Below are positions 1-12,800 of a stretch of DNA of 64,000 nt, in pieces. The stretch lies in NCBI GenBank assembly GCA_963920665.1, contig OY987268.1:6512501-6576500 (forward strand), in the 5' to 3' direction. The stretch's first letter is position 1; each line of letters starts with the position of its first letter. Under the pieces are notes generated by a model, which worked only from the letters and a program-made list of their open reading frames with translations, did no database searches and was not told where the DNA came from. Source of the stretch: Straminergon stramineum. Taxonomy: Eukaryota > Streptophyta > Bryopsida > Hypnales > Calliergonaceae. Position numbers and translations under genes: made by a program.

Positions 1-80
1 AAACTAAAAGTAAATTAAAAACCACAAAAATAATAAATAAGAAAAAACACAAAAAGAAGCTAGTTAAACTAAAACTATGA

Positions 81-340
81 CTTAAACACTAGTGTAGTGG
101 ATAAAACACTAAAATAAGATTAGAAACACTAAAATAGGGTTTTACAGAAAGTTAGAGGGTTTTACAGTAATTTAGGGGGTGGAACACTAAAATAGAGAAA
201 TTTACACTAAATTAGCGGCTTTACAGTAACTTAGTGCGATTTGCACTAATTTGGCGCATTTTGCACCAAATTAGTGGATTAACAGTGAATTAGTGTAGGA
301 TGAAAGTAGTTTAGAAAATTAATCTGTTAGAAAGTTAGAT
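81..340. repeat. degenerate 20-bp tandem repeat
   Basis: About a dozen consecutive 20-base units run in exact register with little or no length change. Each resembles TTTACAGTAATTTAGNGGNT, for example the units starting at 141, 161, 201, 221, 241 and 261. Units differ at several positions but keep the core pattern of T-rich start, ACAGTAA or CACTAA, then TTAG. No coding role is visible. It is an old minisatellite that may continue beyond the left edge of the window. Confidence 0.7.
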
Positions 341-360
341 GTAGGCAAAATTAGGGTTTG

Positions 361-390
361 GAGCCCTCTCTCTCTCAACTCTCTCTCAAT
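361..390. repeat. CT-rich microsatellite
   Basis: A short run of CTCTCTCT units occurs immediately before a slightly GC-richer stretch (400-960). Such runs are common in plant 5' leaders, but no gene could be assembled downstream. Confidence 0.6.
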
Positions 391-624
391 TTTCCCCAAT
401 TTTGTGTGCATGTGTGTTGGAGAGCATTCTTGGTGATGAAGGGCGTTTTGAAAGCATGAGAAGCTAGAGATTAAGATGAGGGAACCAAAGTAGGACAATT
501 TGTCGAGTTGGTCACCATTTTTTGAGAAAAAGTGGTGAAGGAATGATGAGAGTGAGGTCAGATGGGAATTGGAGAGGAGAGAATTTGGTTTTTGTTGAAT
601 TGGGAGGGGACTGCCAACTTTGGT

Positions 625-960
625 GATTGATTGCGGGAGATTGGAAAAGCGGAATGGGCTGAATTTTTGGGAGGATGGAGAGGAGAAAGTCAGCTTTCCA
701 ACGTGACCAGTCTCGACCAATTACAAGCAAGGACGAGGACGGAGCGGCCGATTTAGTGCGAAGAGGTCAAGCCGATACTGCCACGGAAGATCGATGACTT
801 TGGCGAGAGACTGTGGGAGTTCGGCGAAGCGGATCAACGTGAATTTTTGGTAGGATAGAGAGGGGAAAGTCAGCTTTCCAACAGGACCAGTCTCAACCAA
901 TTCTGAGCAAGGACGAAGCCGGGGCGATCATTTTAGTGGGAAAAGGTCTGCTGCCCATCT
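625..960 (+). repeat. 180-bp direct duplication
   Basis: The segment starting GAATTTTTGGGAGGATGGAG at 661 recurs at 841 with few changes. Both copies contain AAAGTCAGCTTTCCAAC and a following ACCAGTCTC..ACCAATT block, then a GC-richer part around GCAAGGACGA. The period is 180 bp. The copies have diverged and no long reading frame spans both. The nature of the source element is unknown. Confidence 0.65.
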
Positions 961-3021
961 AGCAGCAGTTGATTCTGGGTATTTCATCTTTTTTTCCTTG
1001 TGATTCAACTGAATCCAAATGTAATGTTGATTACAATATGATATTTTCTTATCCATCTTGAAGCAATAGTTCTATGACTTGCATGCAATGTTCTTGTAGG
1101 GTGTGAATGTGTAGAGGGTCTATGAGGATTTTTTTAGGGTTTTAGGGCAAGCGCGGAAGCGTTGCCCAAATTGGGGGCAAAATTAGGGTTAGGATATGGA
1201 TTAGGAAATTGAAGGAAGAAACTAATTGGCCTAAAAAGAATGGGTGAATATGTTAGGGATGGGATCTATGGAGTTAGGGAAGTCTTGGGCGTCAATTTAG
1301 GAAGTTAGTTAGGAATTGGGGTGGTTGTGGTGTGCTGGAATTTAATTTCAGGACACCAAATTGACCCATTTGGTGCCCAAAGGGCTAATTTTAGGCAAAA
1401 TTAGGCCTGGTAGGTTGCCCTAATCTCCCAAAGCAGGTACTAGGGTCATTGGAGGATTTTAGGGTGCATATTAGGATGGTGTAAAGGTGCTGCCCTCATT
1501 TCACTTAGAGTAGTTTAATGGTAAAAAATTGATAAAAAAGTATTTAGGAGTCCATTGCTTGGAAGGCAATCTAGGTAGGTGTCCCATACACTCCCCGCCG
1601 GCCAACTCTAGGGGTTTCTTCATCTTGCGGTGGAAAAGCCTCATAACCCTCGAAAACATCCTTTGAATGTTATTTCTTGACTTCTCAACTCAATACATCC
1701 AACTTGCAACAAGATCATCAATGCTCAAGCATAGTACTGAAGGTTTTTGTATCATTGTTGTTTTATACAAGGTTGCTTAGGTGATCGAGAAGGCCCAACT
1801 TCTTCTTGTGAAAGCTCATGCAGTGGTGCAAGATTTGATAGTAGAAGAGGTTGATTTGGCAATTGTGACAAAAAAATTCAAATCTAGATTCTAGTTGAGA
1901 TTTTTTATCTTGAAACTAGAAAAAACTTTAGTTCAACATACTAAAATCTAAATTCAAAACCAACGGAAAAAACTATATCAACTTGATGAAGCTCTTCAAT
2001 GATCCTTATTCTTTACAGTTTATTTGTTAAGAAGGAGTCACCTTGAAGTTACTTCAGTTGATGTCATTTTTTTCACTCCATTATTGTAATCCAAGTGCAT
2101 CCAAAAAATATATGAATATATATTTTTATATAATACTCTCATTTATAATACAATACTGAAGTGACGACTCACCGTGTTGTATTGAATCATATGTATCATG
2201 TAGCTTGCTTAAAAGGAATGATAGAAGTTAGCTGCAACTGAAGCTTCAAAGAGGAGTAGCTTTAGTGGAGCTTCCCTGACATAACAATGAGAGACATTGG
2301 GTTGGAAGGAGAATATGTGAATGTACATCTTCCCTACGTTTGTTGCTATTTGTTTGAGTGACAACAGTAATAAAAGTCATAGCTTATTGTGAAAGGATTG
2401 CATACCATATTGTACCAAATCATGCTCTTCTTAAAGTTTATATCTCCAATTTCTCCCACTATCTATCAATCTAAGTATTTTCCAAAGAACAGTCCATAGT
2501 TGATTGCATATAAGTCGTTTATATTTGTCCATCCAACCATGCTCGGCTAGACTTGGTTAACTTTATACTGAAAAAGTGTAAGTTCAAAATTTCTTTGTCA
2601 TTATACAATACAGGGAGATCGGAAGGGTGTTAGAGCATTGCTAGTCATTGATGCCAAAGCTAGTTGGCCTAGTTGAGGGCATGGCCAGCCTCCAATATAT
2701 GTTCCATCATAGACCCAATCAAAGACATAAAGAGCCTAGTGACTCCAAAAATCTCTCAACAAATAGTAGGACATTGTACCCGCCATCTTTGTTAATATTT
2801 TGTTGATTAACTTTGTCAGTTTCTTGATTTATGGGCCATAACACATCATATCTTGCATTTTTTTAATCAATTGGCATGTTGATTGGCTCTTCGGTTTGCT
2901 AAGTCATTTATGCTTTCAGATTGACTTGTTTTGGCATGTCTCAAGGGTGGGGATGACTAGGACACAAAAGAAGCCTAAGAGGAGTAGGGCCTGGACCACC
3001 CCATTTCCCAACCGTGCTTGG
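961..3021. other. intergenic, no gene recognised
   Basis: AT-rich sequence without a convincing coding region. A short open stretch on the plus strand near 1777-1860 reads like protein but is flanked by stops and matches nothing I recognise. A small imperfect hairpin built on GGGCAAGCG/GCGTTGCCC lies near 1144-1166. Confidence 0.5.
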
Positions 3022-3173
3022 AGGAAATGGGTGGCGATGCTCTTATCCCTGGGGTATAATTTCAACATGTAATTATACCCTTTCTTTGACTTTTTAAGAA
3101 CAGAAAGTCTAAAGGAGGGTATATTTACATGTTGAAATTATATCACAAGGGATAACACCATCCCAATCTTCCT
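3022..3173. repeat. long inverted repeat (hairpin, MITE-like)
   Basis: Two arms of about 70 bases are inverted copies of each other around a short loop near 3093-3103. The left arm carries TTATCCCTGGGGTATAATTT and CAACATGTAATTATACCC. The right arm read in reverse gives TTATCCCTTGTGATATAATTT and CAACATGTAAATATACCC. No clear target duplication was identified. It could be a foldback MITE or a small-RNA precursor; the sequence alone does not decide. Confidence 0.7.
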
Positions 3174-6100
3174 GTGCAAAGCCTCAAAGCATCGGTAGGA
3201 TGACTAGGATCTTGAAGAAGATTCAATTATGTACCACTCACATTCTCATAAAACTTTAATAATATTTATCCCAAAGTCATCTTGGGAAAAGTTACTCATA
3301 AAAACCACTTGTGATATACTCTCTCAAAGAAAGAAAGAACTCTAAACAACCCACCTTTTGTGGGTTGGCTTGAATTAAGGGTCAATTCATATTGGGTCCC
3401 TCTTATTACTACAAGTAGCTATAGGAATGACACCAATACTTAATAAGTACCTTAGCTAAGAGGAAGGCTCTCTAGTAGCCCTAAGTCTTTATATTATTTA
3501 TTTGTAACAATCTTGTGTTATGAGGCAACTAATTGGTATGCATTATGTGATATTGTGATTGGTGAAGTATAGTGTAGGGGAAATAAATTATAGAGTTAAT
3601 ATGGTGTTTGTGAATGTGATATGTTGTAGGGGATTGAATTTGTGTTGTGTGGCACTCCCTCTAAGGCTCTAATATAAAACTAATAAAAGAACATAAGTAG
3701 TTCACTAATCCAAAGGTAGGTTACATTTTCTTCAAAAATAAAAAACTTAACTATGAATGCATGTAATGCTAGCTACTTTTTCTAGTGAAATTTGAAGCAC
3801 TAGAAGAAAGAGAGGAATGTTGCTCTATACTCTACATGAGGAACCAAAGGAATGTTGATCTATGAAGATTAGAGCAATGATTATGAGATGTCCCACAATT
3901 CATATAAGTAGATCTTTCATAGTTCATACGTCATTTCATTTTCCAAGTCTACCCCAACCATGTTTCAATTAAACTATTGTATATCAAGTCCCTTTGTACT
4001 ATTTTCAAGCAAAAACCTTGTTAGTAATACTAAATAAAAATCATTTGAAAAATTGAAAACTTTCCATTTAAAAAACATTGCTAAAAAAGTTGTTCAAAAA
4101 CAAGCTAGATTTTTGAACATGTTAAAACTTCAAACAACACTAGATGTTTTGCTTGGGAACATTTTTTTCCAATGATTTATCTATTTTGAAAAGGATATGG
4201 TGCAAATATTCTATATTTTATTAATTCATTGGTGCAATGAATTAATATCGATATACAATATTTATAACGTACTACACTAGATCATCATACAATATTGGAT
4301 TTCGTTAGTGTAGTATTTTATATTTATTCTAGACATATACAATAAATATATTATATATTGTATACAAATTGTATAGAATACAATACATGTAATATTATAA
4401 TTTAATATATGCTTCTCTTGGGTAATTGCAATAAAGATTGATCCTCTTTCGCATCACATTTGGAGTGACAAAGTTGTCATCAGCCATAACTTTTGGAGCA
4501 TGAAGCCCATGTACTTGAAATTTTTATTGAAGATGACCAACTTGGTTGTAATGAGATTCCTTATTTTTCAAAAAAATTCAAAAAATGTTTTGTAATTCAA
4601 TTTCAATTTTGCTGATTTGTCATACTTTGGGGCTTAGGGTTTTTTAGTACTATGGGGTCAAACCACACTCAAAGGTACAAATACCATTACTTTGCTAGGA
4701 CTAGTCATAGAGTCCTTTGTTGAACTTTCAAAGCTCTAAATTACTTTGATGTTGTCATTTTTTAATAAATTAATAGATGAATAGTATTAGAATGCATTCC
4801 TTTGATAAGTTAGAGAAAGAAACTCTTTGGTAAAATCCTCAGAAGGACGTAAATCAACAACTACAAGGCTAAATCTAGGATCTATGTTAAAATATAGAAC
4901 TATAAGAGATATTTTTATCCAAATTTTGTATACTTCTCAAGCATACAACTATTTATTTATTTTTAAAATAAATTGAAACATTCAATTTAAAAAATAGCTT
5001 ACCTTGAGGTGAATAACATATACATTTTTTTATTCTAATACAACCATCATTTCTATTATTTTTTATATTGAAAAAGACATAGCATGTTTTTATTTTTGAA
5101 TATTATAGAAAATGAAAAAGTATTCAAATTGTAGAAGAAGAATCCTTTTCTACTCTATCATATGATTATATAAACACATGGTTTTTTTTGGATTCAATCA
5201 CATTATGCAAAATTAGAAATTAGACCCCTTTTCAACCTTTGAAAAACTTGACAAGCTAACATCAGAACTTCTATTAGAACTTTAATAAAGAATTTTTAAT
5301 TTTTTGATACATAAAAAAATAATAGTCCTACTATGACTTGAAGTCCTAGTCAAAAAGGACTAAAATACCTATAATGAATAGTTTAGCTTTAAAAAACAAT
5401 AGCTAAAAAGTAATTACAATGCAAATTTCACTATGTTTGACTCTTTTTTTGGTACCTTAGAGTGTAAGTTGTCCCTATGGAGTACCCAAAATTAATGATG
5501 TAGGCTTGAAAATTTTGTGGGTTATTCCCATACTAGGTGGGCATGAGCCTACCAAATGACACTTAAAAAAACAGAATTTTTTGTCTTCCACATGCATGCA
5601 AATAGGGGTTCTTTGTGTACATCATTTTGAACATTGAAGATGGTTTCTCTTTCATTTTTTTGGTAAAAGCTCTTCATCATGAAATCCTCCTCAATTGCCA
5701 ATTTTTCGTTTCTTTGAAAATTCTTTTCCTATTTTTTACAAATTAAAACATCAAAGTGTATATTTTGTACAAAAATTGAGTCACTCTATTTTGTGAATAA
5801 CTTTTGACCCACATTTTTCTTATGCCTCAAATTTTGGTGATATGATATTTCTATTGTCATACTAATTATCCATATTTTATTTTTAAATAATTTTTTTCCA
5901 ACATGTCACAATGTAGCAGGCAAAAAGCCAAATGCTACAAAAAAGGATTGGTCTTTCTTGCAATGACCTTCCTACAAAGCTACAATGTACATGTAAAGTA
6001 TACATAGTTGTAAGTTTCTACTTTCAAGTGTGAGAGACTTATCTATTATACATTTTTGTCATCTCACTTTTGACAATACTTTTGGGATATTATATCCTCA

Positions 6101-6696
6101 ACTAAGAATACATGTGAAAACAACATTGGGAACCTTGAAGCAAGGTTTGGGTACCTAAACATTGTTTTATTACTACTACATATGAGGTTGTTTTGCAACA
6201 ACAAAAACAATAAGTACTAGTAATACTAAAAATCATTTGAAAGTTTCACAAGAGAACATTGCTAAAAGCGTTGCTCAAAATGAGCCATGTTTTGGAACAT
6301 GCTTGTGCAACACTTGTTCTCTACTTTGGAAACATTTTTGTATATGGTAGTCATATAGTGGATCAATATAATATATATAATAGTATATATATATATTGTA
6401 TTTATACTATGTATGTACAACATACAATGTAATACTATGCATTATATATACTATATATTATAAAGTATACAAACAAATAGGCATTATATAATATACTATA
6501 TAATATACTATATAATATACATGTACATTGTACAAATGAAGAATGTGTTGTGAAAGGCAATTAAAGAAATATGCCTACTATATTCTATGGGAATCTCACT
6601 GAGGACAATGCTTGTGGGGTAATGTCTTCAAGAACAAATGAAGATGGGAACAATGTAGGGAACATTAAAGCCACATTTTGGTACCTAAATGTTGTT
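3174..6696. other. intergenic, AT-rich, with a diverged segmental repeat
   Basis: No gene is seen. Two related segments occur, near 3990-4430 and 6180-6560. Both contain TAGTAATACTAAA, then AAAAATCATTTGAAA, then an ACATTGCTAAAA core followed by GAACATG, and both run into TA-rich sequence. A perfect 27-base palindrome, with ATTAATTCATTG facing CAATGAATTAAT, lies at 4219-4245. The TA-rich part at 6360-6540 contains repeated ATAATATACTATATA units. Confidence 0.5.
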
Positions 6697-6860
6697 CACT
6701 AGAAGAAAACCGTGGAGATTTCAACACAATCAACTTGATGTTTATGTTTTTTAAAACACAGAAACATCAAGTTCAACACAGATTTTGTGTTGAACTTGAT
6801 TTTTTTTTGTTAAAGAAAACATAAATATCAAGTTGAAATCTCCATGGTTTTCTTCTAGTG
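6697..6860. mobile_element. CACTA-type MITE, 164 bp
   Basis: A compact element whose two ends are near-perfect inverted repeats. It begins CACTAGAAGAAAACCGTGGA and ends with the matching CCATGGTTTTCTTCTAGTG. It is flanked on both sides by GTT, which fits the 3-bp target duplication of CACTA transposons. The interior is itself palindromic around CAACTTGAT/ATCAAGTTG motifs, so the whole element can fold on itself. It carries no coding capacity. Its end sequence matches the left end of the 6.1-kb CACTA element at 21894 (CACTAGAAGAAAAC), so both could be moved by the same transposase. Confidence 0.85.
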
Positions 6861-9800
6861 GTTATTCAACTCCAAGTTATATTTGAAGTACAAATGTTGC
6901 TAACTATTCCCTCAAATGTCGCTCAATGGAAAAAACATGGCTCATAAACATTGCAAAGGGTCTTCATATGTAGTAATATATGCCTCTAAGATATTTCTTA
7001 AGTACAAACGTTGCTTATTGGAGAAAGAGTTTCTAAAAAACAATAAAAAAAAAGGCTCATATTTAATGGTTTGAATGTCTCAATGTTTAAGTTTGCTTTA
7101 AATTGCAAGGAAATTTATAATATATCAATAAAGTAGAAATCTATATGAGATCTTGGAAGGTCTTAGGTCTACAAATACTATATGCTAACACTCAAGCATT
7201 CATTCCGCTTTGTTTTGAAATGTGCTAAGCAAATCAGAGATCCATAATTTAAGTAGTTTTAGAAAGATGTAAGAGCATCTAAACATGATAGTAAGAAACA
7301 CTTATACTATTTTTTGTTACTCCCCCCTATGCTCATTTATATTTTGGCTAGAGATTTTGTGTTCTAGTTCTAAATGATTCAAGATTTATAGGTAAGGTAT
7401 TCATGACTATTATATATTTTGGCTAATTTTTTTTTCCAAAAATAGTTTATTGTCTAAATATAGCCCCAAATTTTTGTCACACTTATCAATTTGGAGAGAG
7501 GTTAGTACTACTTAGTACCTCCAAAAATGAATTTGGAGTTGGAATTTGGAAAAGATAGTCTCCTAGTAGTATAGCTATTGTTCAAAAGAATTTTTAAAAT
7601 AGTTAAGTGTATGTTGTATAGAAGTCTACAAAGTGAGCTTCTTTTGTTTGCATTTCAAAGCATGTCAAATATTATTTTGTTGGTTCTTTTGGTAAATGGA
7701 AAATTTTTTATTTATACTTTATTTTTTAACTATTTTTTCAAATTAAAATATCACAGTATCTATTTTCTTAAGATTTAGCACATTTTAAGTTCTCCTACAT
7801 AGAAGTTTTTGCTATGCTTTATCTTTTGTCCTAAAATCCTAAGCAGGGTAAAATCTTCTTAAAGGTATATATCTTGGCTATATTTTTTTAATTAATTGCT
7901 TTTCTCATTTTAAAGTACTCCCCAAAACTTACATGAATATTGTGATAATACAACAAAATCAACTAGTTTTTCTTGGAATCATCCCTAATAAAAGTGTGCC
8001 AATTCAAAGTTGAATATTAATCAGTGCTTTGAAGATTTTGAGAATGACTTTCTTAAAGAATATAGATGAAATTCTAAAGAACAAAAATAATTCAATTAAT
8101 TTGAAATTTCTTCAAGAATCAAGAACAATAAGTAGCAATCAATATTAGTGTGAAAAACTCAAACAATGTATTTTACAATCGGTGTACCCTAAAAACCCTT
8201 TTAAATGACTTTGAAGTCAAATTTCTAATACTATGAAGCTAAATTCTATCAATACATAATTGATTGATAATTTCATTTCAAGAAAATATAATTTTTTATA
8301 GATGTTGGTTTTTCAAATTCTTTGGTGTTAAAATTAAATAATTATGATGTTTTTGAAAATGATATGTCACTTATGAATATATAAAAGTATCCCAAGTAGA
8401 ACATATATCAGAGTAATCATAATATTTTGGTCAATAATGAAGGTTAGAATGAAAAATAATATTTTATAATATAAATGATAATTTTATTTTTAACCACAAA
8501 AATCCCATTGTCCCTACCTGGGAATAAATTGATTTTCAATAGGCTTTTATAGTTCTACAATCTCAGGTTTTTTTATGATTTATTGAATATTTTTTAATAT
8601 AGAAAAATATATTTTTTTGTGAGCATGTCTTTTATTTCAATAGGTGCTTGGCAACAAAAGTTTTTCCATCCTAAGCAAATAATAGAACTTGCTAAGTAAA
8701 AAAGAATCCACAAAAACTTGAAATAAAAAATTTCAAAATTGATTTTTCATAGATATTGTGTTTGTCTATACAAAAAGCTTTGATTCATTCCATTTGCATT
8801 AATTTAGTGATGTGAAAGTTATGGAGCGTCTTGTTTTGTGGACAATTTAAGGGGCAATTTGCTTGAAAAAATAACATGTTGGACTTGTTTTTTAACTAAA
8901 TTTTCAAAAAGAAGAAGTTCCACAAGGTTTATTATACTTGCTACAACAATATAACCATAGGAATTAGTGTTTGAATTCTCTCTCAAGACTATTAACAATT
9001 TAGTTTTCCATCAATCTTATAACTACTTCAGCATAATAAGTTCTTCAAGGAAGAAAAACAAGTTGTTGTTTGGATTTTTTTCCTAGACTTTCAACTCAAA
9101 TCTTCAACAAAAAATTTGTTTCAAATTTCAATATCAATAGTACAAAAAATTTCAGCCAAGAAGATTCAAAGTCACATAATCTAGTCATACAAGGCTTATA
9201 AAAACCCAATAGTCTTCACTTTAAATGCAAATATCTTATAGTCCACATGGTCAAAGTTTTTGAAATCTCTTCCCCACATTTTTATCCTAGTCTAGTGCAA
9301 GACCTTCTATTTTAATATGAAAAAATAACAATTTTAAAGTTCTTGCTCTTTACAAGGGTGAAATCAAAAAACACCTATATATTACCTATTATTTATTGCT
9401 TGGCCAACTCAAATGCAAGACTAACTTCAGATCATGGAGTCAATGTATTTGAAATTAATACTAGAAGAGTATTATACAAGCTCAAATTTTTTCTATATCT
9501 TTGAAATTAAAAAAAAAAAAATCAAATACAATTTAAAAGTTAATTTTTTATTTTACATAGGTTGGTTGTTTTTTAGAAATTAGAAAATGATCAAGTATCC
9601 AAGAGAACAAATCTCACTTGGAAATTTAGATTCGCAAAAAGGTTCTTCTACTAGAATTACATCTATTAATCAAGGGATTCTTTTAAAATTTTATTCTCCA
9701 TATAGGTGCAAAGAAGGCTCTCCTACACACACATTCCTAATGTCCACAACAATTTCTTCATAATTTCATTAGTTGAATCCCATCTCTACAAAGTTTTTAA

Positions 9801-12800
9801 AAATTAAATCTTTTTCTTTTATTTTAAAACAAAAATTCACTACTTCCTAATAATTTAAAAATAATGGCATCATTTGGGGTGAAATTTTCCACTAATTCGA
9901 AATTCAAATTATTGACTATTCGATCATTGTCAAAAAAATTTAAAAAGAATTTATAATAAATTTGGAGACTTAAATTTTTATAAATTTATTTAATATTCTT
10001 TGTAGACTTTGTATAATGTACAATCCATTAAAAAAAATTTACTTTCCAAGTCTCAAATCTTCAATAGTTTGTCAATCATTGATAGCACAAAGAGATGTGG
10101 AATATATCTTAGTTTATAAATATGTTATGATTTTAACTATTAACTTGAAATGAAATTTTTTTCTACTAATGCTCTAATATTTGCTTTGACTCGGACTGAT
10201 TAGTACAAAACTCCAAAAATTGCATCACTCCAAAGTAAATAAACATCCTTAACTAAATTTTTACAAAAGTGCTTTAATTGTAAAGTATTAGTCCTTAAGA
10301 TTAAATGTTGAAGTAAACCAATTGTTGTACTAGGCCTATATGGTAAGAATAATTGGATTATTTGTTGGTAAATAATGTAGTCATAAAAAAAATTAGTATG
10401 TTAAATTATGTATAGAGAGAGAGAGAATATATGCATCTATTCAACAATTTTGGTCAAAAACATTCAAAATCACGAGATCTAAAAATGTGCTACAAAAAAT
10501 TTGTCAACTATTTTCACATCATCTTCACTCCTTCCTAAAGACACATAAATTTTTATGTATTTTTATGTATCACTTTCAACCTACGTGGGACATTCTAAAT
10601 TATTTATGAAAAGATGAAGATAAAATAAACAAGAGTTTCATGGAGTTTCACCAACAACCTGATACTTGTGTGTTGGAGTTGATTTATATATGTACTTGAC
10701 ATATATAGGTTTCTTTTGTTGGTTTTGGAGTGTCCATGGGAACTTTTTATTGCTAACGCCTATGACTATTTAAAGGAATTGCCTAAAAGTTACATCTATT
10801 TTGTATGTCCACTATCTTTTTAAGTTCTATATCTTAAGAAATTAAAAGCCACAAGAATTTTTTGTATGTCGCCAGAATTTATTTTTTGACTTTTCATCCA
10901 TGATGTCTTTGGTTGTCAAGCATTGTCATTGCTTCTACATTGATGATCAAGTTGATTAACAAAAGATAGATTGTTTGCATAAGAGTATCCACATGATTTC
11001 GTCACTCACCATAGCAAAACGTTTGATGAAGATGTCACTTTCATGATGACAAAATAGCCACCAAGTGTGGCCCATCAAGATCATATTGCATACTTTCAAA
11101 CACTCAAAGGCTTGCGCATTTGCATATACATGGGCTTGGTGGGTGGAAAGCTTTTTTGATAGACAATCACATCAAAGTTGGCAACACTCATTTTTAAAAT
11201 AATTAGATTTTCAGGCTTTGAGGCACTTATTGGTAGGTCCCTTCCTTCTGACAACAACAATGCTAACCAAGATAATGCAAACCAAGCACCAGTTTGGTGT
11301 GTGTCTTACAATAAATTTCTAGCATGGCTTAGGTTTGTAGTAACCAACTGTCAGGAACACCTAGAAAATCATTTTTACTTAAAAAAGAACTTAAGCTTGG
11401 TAAGACACTTTCCACTTCTACATGTCTGAATTCCACCTTTGGGAGACAAAAAGAAGTAGCCCTTGCCTCTAAATGACTCTTCATCCCAATACTGTAGTTT
11501 ATTTATGTATTCTTATTATTATGCACTTTTTGATGCTAAATTGGTTCTAATTATGAAATACATGGTGAGAGATTGTTCCTTTAGGCTTCTAGAAACTCCA
11601 TAGCTACATGTTTGAAGTATACACAATGAGTTGCGATTGAAAGGTCCCATGAAGACCATAACAATAGCGAAAGTAGTGGAGACCTACTCTAAAGAGGAGT
11701 AGAAGGTTTGTCTTAAGTACTTTGATTGGAAAGCTTTCCTTCTTGCCAACAATCTTCCAATTGGTGATGTTTAGGATCAGAATTTTCCCTCAACATTGCC
11801 AATCCAAGCTTTACAGTTGATATAATGGAGCACATTGAGAACTACTAAGTGAGCAAGTTTGTATGCTGAAAAAAATGCTAATTAGGATCTAGTGAGTTCT
11901 TTCTAAGAGTATGACAAAATTTAATGACATGGTCGTGGTTGTTGCATTGAGTATTCTATGTTTGTTTGTAGATGTAGAGCATTCGTCAGCTTTTTCAAGA
12001 TGCATGTTGGACCTAGATGATTTTCTTTCAAACTGGTGAGCAAATTTGTCTTGTGGATAGTACCAACTCATATGAACACTAAGATTGCATTTATTTGAAT
12101 ATCAATGTAAATATTAATCAAAGGATTTGTTATATTGCCTCTTGCTATTTTTTATTTTCACTTTTTCGCTTTTGCTTTCCATAGGGTCTTATTTTGTATT
12201 TTCCTTCTCCATCAATATATGATGAGTTTGAGGCTTTGAAATCCTAGAACAATTGAAAAAGACATTTGTAGCACATATATGATTTGCCATTTTATGTCTG
12301 ACTATTATAATTTTTCATTTGTAGCTATTTGAATGTTTGCAATTGAATGTTGAATGAGAACTTCCACATTGGTAGTGGCACAAGGTAGTTTAGGTGTGAA
12401 CAACAACAGATTATGTAGTTGTGGATTATGAGATAATTAAGTTAAACTATGGAGACAGTCACATGAGTTATGGAATATAGCACTACTTTAGGAAATCTGT
12501 TACAAACATTGTGACTTTGCTAATATATTACTATTTCTTTCTCTAATGGATCAATCTACTAGTGTAAACCTCTTGATGCTCACTTCACATCACATGAATC
12601 ATTATTTGAATTATCACCTAAGGTTTTGCAGAGTTTTCTCTTAGATGAGTTGGATTATATTGGATCTATTGGATTGTTATTGAAGGTTTCTTTGTATGGA
12701 CGATTTCATCCTCACTATGGATATCAAGAATAGATGCCGAAACTTTTACTCATAGTCATGTAATGACAATTTTTGTCATTTTGTAGAATTGAGACAATGT

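Noticed and set aside
319..730. Open frames of 133 and 72 codons on the minus strand
   Set aside because: They overlap the 180-bp duplication and a CT microsatellite, and translate to low-complexity Ser/Leu/Phe-rich sequence without domains.
1777..1860. Short protein-like stretch (IEKAQLLLVKAHAVVQDL)
   Set aside because: A vague resemblance to ribosomal protein L7a did not hold up on alignment by eye, and stops flank it on both sides.
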